From Planctomycetaceae bacterium (lineage in GTDB: Bacteria > Planctomycetota > Planctomycetia > Planctomycetales > Planctomycetaceae): a DNA stretch of 39,666 bases. Below the pieces are notes generated by a model. It ran no database searches. It was not told the origin of the DNA and worked only from the letters and a program-made list of their open reading frames with translations. Below, in pieces: positions 35,330 through 39,666 of this stretch (positions are counted from its first letter, which is position 1; the number at the start of each line of letters is the position of its first letter). Position numbers and translations under genes: made by a program. The stretch covers positions 1 through 39,666 of the forward strand of contig CANJQC010000041.1 in NCBI GenBank assembly GCA_947476295.1, read 5' to 3'.

Positions 35330-35809
35330 ATGCAGATCTGGATTGATGCGGACGCATGTCCGGTCGAAGCAAAGGAAGTCCTGTACAAGGTGAGCAAACG
35401 CCTGCAGATTCGAATCACCTTAGTAGCCAATCAAATGATGTGGATTCCGAAGTCGAACCTTATTCACTTTGAACTGGTCAAAGCCGGTGCCGACGTGGCT
35501 GATCGCCGAATCGTGGAACTGCTGAATGCAGGGGATCTGGTGATTTCCTCGGACATCCCGCTGGCTGCCAATGCCGTCGCGCGCGGTGCGACAGTGCTGG
35601 ATCCACGCGGCGAAGAATTGAATGCCGACAACGTTGGATCTCGCCTGGCTGCCAGGAATCTGATGGACGAACTGCGAGGCTCCGGAATGGAAACCGGAGG
35701 CCCTGCTGCCTACAGCGCCCGGAACAAACAGGATTTTGCCAATCAGCTTGATCGCCTGCTGACGAAACTCAGCGCAAGACAAAGCCCGACGAAAAACGCC
35801 GGGCTTTGA
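35330..35809 (+). CDS. YaiI/YqxD family protein (UPF0178)
   Basis: The 159-residue protein begins IWIDADACP (3-11), the signature of this family, followed by VADRRIVELLNAGDLVISSDIPLA and LDPRGEELNADN. It has a PIN-like fold and is thought to act on nucleic acid, but no substrate is established. Cytosolic. The last codons and the TGA lie inside the 35780-35808 terminator stem, so the end of the gene also serves as the terminator. Confidence 0.93.
   Translation: MQIWIDADACPVEAKEVLYKVSKRLQIRITLVANQMMWIPKSNLIHFELVKAGADVADRRIVELLNAGDLVISSDIPLAANAVARGATVLDPRGEELNADNVGSRLAARNLMDELRGSGMETGGPAAYSARNKQDFANQLDRLLTKLSARQSPTKNAGL
35780..35808. terminator. Terminator overlapping the end of the YaiI-like gene, probably bidirectional
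   Basis: CAAAGCCCG and CGGGCTTTG form a perfect 9-bp stem around an 11-base loop. It is flanked by short A/T-rich runs on both sides and stands between convergent genes, the YaiI-like gene and the isocitrate dehydrogenase, so it may stop both. Confidence 0.65.
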
Positions 35810-35819
35810 AAGATCATTA

Positions 35820-36995
35820 TTACATCTGCTTAATCCGGCGGCAGATCGCTTCGGCCATTTGCTGCGTTCCCACAGCGGTCGGGTCGTTGCGGTCAGCTTT
35901 CATGTCGTAGGTTACGTCTTTGCCCTCGGCAATGATATCGGCCACGGCTTGTTCCAGCTTTGCAGCGGCTTTCGCTTCACCAAGATGCTCCAGCATCAGT
36001 TTGGCAGACAGGATCAGCGCGGTCGGATTGACCTTGTTCTGACCCTTGTACTTCGGAGCGCTTCCATGAGTTGCTTCGAAGATCGCCCCATCAGGGCCAA
36101 TGTTAGCGCCTGGAGCCACACCGAGACCTCCGACAAGTCCCGCACACAGATCGCTCAAAATATCACCGTACAGATTACCCATGACCAGCACGTCGTACTG
36201 TTCCGGCTTCTGCACAAGCTGCATACACATATTGTCGATGAGACGTTCCATGTACGTGATGTTGCCAGCGTCCAGCTTGCCAGCGTTGGCAGTTGGCGAT
36301 GGAGCGACATTCTTCGCAAGATCCGCCCATTCATGCTTTGCCTTGTATGCGTTCGCGACGGCTCGCGTCACGTCGTACCACAGCCCGTCAGTGAATTTCA
36401 TAATGTTGGCTTTGGAAATCGACGTCACCGACTTGCGCTTCTTTTCGACCGCGTACTTGAACGCATAGTCGGCTATTTGCGTCGTGCCTTGGACGGACAT
36501 GGGCTTGATGCTGATGCCGGTCGTCTTCACGTCAGTCGAAATTTTCTTACCTGTTGAAGCAGCGTTGATCTGGCCGATGAGTTGCTCTGTGACAGCTTCG
36601 CCCGCTTTGAATTCCACGCCAGCATACAGGTCTTCGGTATTTTCGCGGACGATCACAAGGTCCACATTGCACGCATCAAAAAACGTGCGCACACCCTTGT
36701 AAGTCTTGCAGGGACGAACGCAGGCATACAGCCCGAGCTCCTGTCGAAGATAAACGTTGACACTGCGAAAACCTTTGCCGATCGGCGTCGTGATCGGAGC
36801 TTTCAATGCGACTTTGTTGGCTCGGATCGATTCCAGGACGCTGGCCGGTACGCCGCCTTTGGCTTCGATGACTTCGATGCCGCATTCCTGCACATCCCAC
36901 TCAATCTTTACGCCTGTCGCTTCGACGCACTTTCGCGTCGCTTCTGCGATCTCCGGACCAACACCGTCACCTGGAAGTAGTGTTACCTTGTGCAT
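35820..36995 (-). CDS. icd: NAD-type isocitrate/isopropylmalate dehydrogenase family, probably isocitrate dehydrogenase
   Basis: The 391-residue decarboxylating dehydrogenase begins [35 protein letters not shown] (77-95) has the Ser-x-Asn and Arg set of isocitrate enzymes; [12 protein letters not shown] and [15 protein letters not shown] (metal Asp residues) follow, and the adenosine-binding region is [17 protein letters not shown]. This favours isocitrate over isopropylmalate or homoisocitrate, with NAD more likely than NADP. It makes 2-oxoglutarate in the cytosol. The start is ATG 36995, where the family begins; a weak GAAGAAG precedes it. Confidence 0.88.
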   Translation of the reverse strand: MHKVTLLPGDGVGPEIAEATRKCVEATGVKIEWDVQECGIEVIEAKGGVPASVLESIRANKVALKAPITTPIGKGFRSVNVYLRQELGLYACVRPCKTYKGVRTFFDACNVDLVIVRENTEDLYAGVEFKAGEAVTEQLIGQINAASTGKKISTDVKTTGISIKPMSVQGTTQIADYAFKYAVEKKRKSVTSISKANIMKFTDGLWYDVTRAVANAYKAKHEWADLAKNVAPSPTANAGKLDAGNITYMERLIDNMCMQLVQKPEQYDVLVMGNLYGDILSDLCAGLVGGLGVAPGANIGPDGAIFEATHGSAPKYKGQNKVNPTALILSAKLMLEHLGEAKAAAKLEQAVADIIAEGKDVTYDMKADRNDPTAVGTQQMAEAICRRIKQM

Positions 36996-37315
36996 TGCGC
37001 TTCTTCGTTCTTTCCTGGACCTTGTGGGTTGCTTGACCAGCGATTGAAATAAGGGGGCTCCCCATTTTCTACGCATAAGCTCCAACGTTATCACAACAGC
37101 CAAGCACCTTCAACCGCTGCGCGGACGCTTGTGCTGACTGAGATTGCATGTAGTATGGACATTCATGTCCGTCGTGCGGCCGTGAATCGCAGCTCAGGCG
37201 ACGGCTATTGTGCCGTAAGAAGTCTTCGTCAGCGACACGTTTTCCGGGGGAGTTTCGGACAACAGTGTCCGGGCTGAGAAAATCGCAGATCGTTCCGTGA
37301 TTTTGAGAAAAAGTT
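36996..37315. other. Divergent gap with small palindromes
   Basis: No gene. It holds GGACAT-TC-ATGTCC (37157-37170), ACGGC-TATTGT-GCCGT (37201-37216) and CGGACA-ACAG-TGTCCG (37256-37271), the last ending about 45 bases before the DinB-like ATG. Promoters of the dehydrogenase and the DinB-like gene should lie here; none is convincing by eye. Confidence 0.55.
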
Positions 37316-37822
37316 ATGACCTTATCCCGACTCGAACTGGCGATTGGTCAGATTCGATTTTCCCGTGAATACACTCAGTCGCTGATCGCTGATCTGGAGC
37401 CGTCCGATTGGTTTCGACAGCCCACAGAAGGCGTGTCACATCTGGCGTGGCAGGTTGGTCATCTGGCGATGGCTCAGTATGGACTGTGTCTGTTTCGGAT
37501 GCGGGGCCGCGCCGATGTGGATCAGAGTCTGATGTCGTCCGGGTTTCGTAAACAGTTCAGCAAGGGAACGACGCCGGATCCAGATCCATCTAAGAACCCG
37601 TCGCCGGAAAACATCTGCAGCGTCTTTAATCGTGTTTACGAACAGGCCATGCTTGAACTGCCGACATTCAACGATTTGGTACTCGACGAAGTTGTTGACA
37701 TGCCTTATGCCGCGATCGCCACAAAGTTCGGCGGACTGCTGTTTTGCTCGCACCATGAAATGCTGCACGCCGGTCAGATCGGCTTTCTGCGTCGCCTGCT
37801 GGGAAAAGCACCCGTGCGATGA
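37316..37822 (+). CDS. DinB-like four-helix protein
   Basis: This 168-residue DinB-superfamily protein has the three His that hold a metal: WQVGHLA (His49) and HHEMLHAGQIG (His147, His151). The four-helix bundle order is normal. Cytosolic; related proteins include damage-induced DinB and thiol-transferase-like enzymes, but the substrate is unknown. No SOS-type operator is recognised. A tandem repeat (37845-37884) and a secreted peptidase follow. Confidence 0.9.
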   Translation: MTLSRLELAIGQIRFSREYTQSLIADLEPSDWFRQPTEGVSHLAWQVGHLAMAQYGLCLFRMRGRADVDQSLMSSGFRKQFSKGTTPDPDPSKNPSPENICSVFNRVYEQAMLELPTFNDLVLDEVVDMPYAAIATKFGGLLFCSHHEMLHAGQIGFLRRLLGKAPVR

Positions 37823-37844
37823 CAACTGCGTATAACGTTGTGAA

Positions 37845-37884
37845 CAGAAGGTGCCAGCCAGAAGGTGCCAGCCAGAAGGTGACG
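37845..37884. repeat. 14-bp tandem repeat, nearly three units
   Basis: CAGAAGGTGCCAGC is found at 37845-37858 and 37859-37872, with a third partial unit CAGAAGGTGACG at 37873-37884. It fills most of the gap between the DinB-like gene and the S46 peptidase. No coding frame; slippage could vary its length. Confidence 0.85.
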
Positions 37885-37976
37885 GTTTCTGAAAACGCTG
37901 CCAGCAAACCGGGGGCTCGATGCAATACCACTCACAGGATTTGACGTTGTCCAATCAAACCCGGCAGAATTTCCGT

Positions 37977-39666
37977 ATGTCACGTCCAATACTTTCAACA
38001 GCAACTCTGCTTATGAGCCTTTTCAGTCTTGCTTCAATCATCGCGGAGGACGGCATGTATCCGATGAGCGAACTTCCGCGCCTGAATCTTGCCGACAAAG
38101 GCATTGAGCTTACGGCCGAACAGTTGTTCAATCCCGATCAGATCAGTCTGGTCGATGGAATTTGCCGAGTGAACGGATGCACCGGCTCGTTTGTCTCAGA
38201 CAGCGGACTGATCATCACCAATCATCACTGTGCGTTCGATGCGATCCAGAAAGCCAGTACGCCGCAGAACGATTTACTCACCAGCGGCTTCACCGCTGCG
38301 ACTCGTGAGCAGGAGATTTCTGCACCGGATTATCAGGTCCGCATTACAGAAAACTACCGTGACGTCTCCAGCGACGTCCTTGCGGCTGTCACCGATGGTA
38401 TGTCGTTTCTGGATCGCACAAAAGCTATCGACAAGCGACGAAAAGAGCTGGAAGTCGCCGCAGAAAAAGAAACCCCTAGACTGCGAGCCGAAGTCGCCGA
38501 AATGTTCGCTGGCAAGACGTATGTGCTATTTCTCTACACGTATCTGAAAGACGTGCGGCTGGTGTTCGCACCACCGGCATCGATCGGCAATTTCGGCGGC
38601 GAAGTGGACAACTGGGAATGGCCTCGGCACACCGGCGATTTTTCATTTATGCGTGCCTACACCTCTCCGGATGGGTCATCGGCAACCTACGCGACGAATA
38701 ATGTCCCGTACAAACCGAAGCGATTCATTCAGGTAGCTCCGGATGGCGTCGATGAAAACGATGCTGTGTTCCTTCTCGGTTATCCCGGCCGCACGTCTCG
38801 TCACAGGACCGCCAGTTTTCTGCGATATGAACACGACGTACGACTTCCGTTGATTGTTGAACTCTACAACTGGCAGATCGATGAAATGGAAAAAGCCGGT
38901 GCCAAAGATCGGGCAGTGGAGATCAAACACGCCTCACGCATGAGGTCACTGGCTAACACTGAGAAGCGATCCCGAGGCCAGTTGCTGGGACTTCGGCGAG
39001 CAAAGATTGTCCAGACACGCGCTCAGCAGGAAGCGGAGCTGCAGGCATTTATTGACAGCGATGCGGCGAGATCGGCAAAATTTGGATCATTGTTGAAGGA
39101 CATTGAAGTCATCGATCTCGAGATGTCAGCCTCCGGGCGATTGGAGATCAATCTGGTCCAACTGCGTCAGGCTTGTCGAGCCGCTGCGTTTGGTTACTTT
39201 GTCTACGACGCGGCTGTCGAACGCGAAAAGCCGGATCTTGATCGCGAAACGCCGTACATGGACCGCAACTTTCCGCAGTCCGTGCAGGAACTTCAGGTCT
39301 CCATGAGCGACTGGCATCCGCCAACGGATCAGATTTTGTTGACAGGAATGCTGGAACGCCTGAGCAAGATACCGGCGGCGCAAGAAATCGAGGCGATCAA
39401 GGCGTTACTGGCCGAACCAGGTGAACTGGCATCGAAGGCGGAGGCACTGATTGCAACAACTCGACTTGGCGATGTCAGCTTTGTTCAGGAGTGTCTGAAG
39501 AAAACACCCGCAGAGCTGCATCAAGTCGATGACCCATTGTTAAAGCTGATCGTGCAGTTGCATCCCGTGTATGTGACCTTGCGCGAAACCGACAAAGCCC
39601 GCGATGGTCGGCTGGGCCAGTTGTACGGTTCACTGATTGAGGTCAAGCAGCAGTTTCTCGCCACCA
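37977..39666 (+). CDS. S46 family serine peptidase (dipeptidyl-peptidase 7-like), 3' end outside window
   Basis: The frame is open from ATG 37977 to the window end, so 563 codons are seen. A signal peptide ends near residue 23 (SLASIIAEDG). The S46 N-terminal pattern follows: GMYPMSELPRLNL, CTGSFVSDSGLIITNHHCAFDAI with the catalytic His in the HH pair (83-84), and IGNFGGEVDNWEWPRHTGDF, which carries the catalytic Asp. The expected Ser (GNSGSP-type) would lie beyond the window. It should release dipeptides in the periplasm. A Cys pair (CRVNGC) replaces the usual Gly-Gly-Ser before SFVS. No Shine-Dalgarno is clear. Confidence 0.92.
   Translation, partial: MSRPILSTATLLMSLFSLASIIAEDGMYPMSELPRLNLADKGIELTAEQLFNPDQISLVDGICRVNGCTGSFVSDSGLIITNHHCAFDAIQKASTPQNDLLTSGFTAATREQEISAPDYQVRITENYRDVSSDVLAAVTDGMSFLDRTKAIDKRRKELEVAAEKETPRLRAEVAEMFAGKTYVLFLYTYLKDVRLVFAPPASIGNFGGEVDNWEWPRHTGDFSFMRAYTSPDGSSATYATNNVPYKPKRFIQVAPDGVDENDAVFLLGYPGRTSRHRTASFLRYEHDVRLPLIVELYNWQIDEMEKAGAKDRAVEIKHASRMRSLANTEKRSRGQLLGLRRAKIVQTRAQQEAELQAFIDSDAARSAKFGSLLKDIEVIDLEMSASGRLEINLVQLRQACRAAAFGYFVYDAAVEREKPDLDRETPYMDRNFPQSVQELQVSMSDWHPPTDQILLTGMLERLSKIPAAQEIEAIKALLAEPGELASKAEALIATTRLGDVSFVQECLKKTPAELHQVDDPLLKLIVQLHPVYVTLRETDKARDGRLGQLYGSLIEVKQQFLAT

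Overview
The window looks like a chromosomal piece of a planctomycete. The signs are two DUF1501 proteins with twin-arginine signals, a very long secreted protein joining a planctomycete-type cytochrome c module, WD40 repeats and a pre-peptidase C-terminal-like region, a Tat-exported Gfo/Idh/MocA oxidoreductase, a PQQ-type beta-propeller and many exported hydrolases. Genus cannot be fixed from the sequence alone. Gene density is moderate, strands alternate often, and most transcription units hold one to three genes.

Layout. 1-2521: the 3' end of an unknown acidic protein, then a decayed KdpD/KdpE two-component locus with a kinase frameshift and an in-frame TGA in the regulator. 2781-4558: an MFS transporter and a small CDGSH iron-sulfur protein. 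4880-8403: a probable three-gene operon of an exported alpha/beta hydrolase, moaC (4-bp overlap) and a trans-polyprenyl diphosphate synthase, convergent with a DUF952 gene. 8789-9531: no gene, but a symmetric nest of palindromes. 9532-14941: a sulfotransferase facing a DUF1501 gene and a cytochrome/WD40 gene. 15144-17292: a small basic AT-hook-like protein, an inverted-repeat element and a thioredoxin reductase-like flavoprotein. 17518-21872 (minus strand): a zinc-ribbon methyltransferase coupled to a DegT-like aminotransferase, then prs and surE. 22117-23547: a lone DUF1501 gene. 23548-24426: a graveyard of gene fragments. 24427-24500: a CAT-anticodon tRNA. 24708-32247 (minus strand): a lipoprotein metallopeptidase, a second MFS transporter, a thioesterase fragment, a KAS III-like enzyme with an amidohydrolase, and the Gfo/Idh/MocA oxidoreductase. 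32248-33157: no convincing protein gene, but a strong minus-strand terminator that suggests a non-coding RNA. 33158-39666: a DUF374 acyltransferase, a PQQ-type propeller, a YaiI-type protein, an NAD-type isocitrate dehydrogenase, a DinB-like protein and the start of an S46 peptidase.

How the parts fit. Housekeeping functions (molybdopterin, isoprenoid, PRPP, nucleotide, TCA cycle and redox enzymes) are mixed with the exported hydrolases and surface proteins usual for planctomycetes. I see no defence island, prophage, CRISPR array, intact insertion sequence or clear biosynthetic cluster. The most unusual material is non-coding: the two-fold symmetric hairpin block at 9188-9400 with apparent compensatory changes between its arms, a two-copy inverted-repeat element at 4674-4780 and 16029-16184, and the candidate RNA near 32529-32860. 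Several gaps hold recognisable 5' ends of dead genes, so the region appears to be losing genes.
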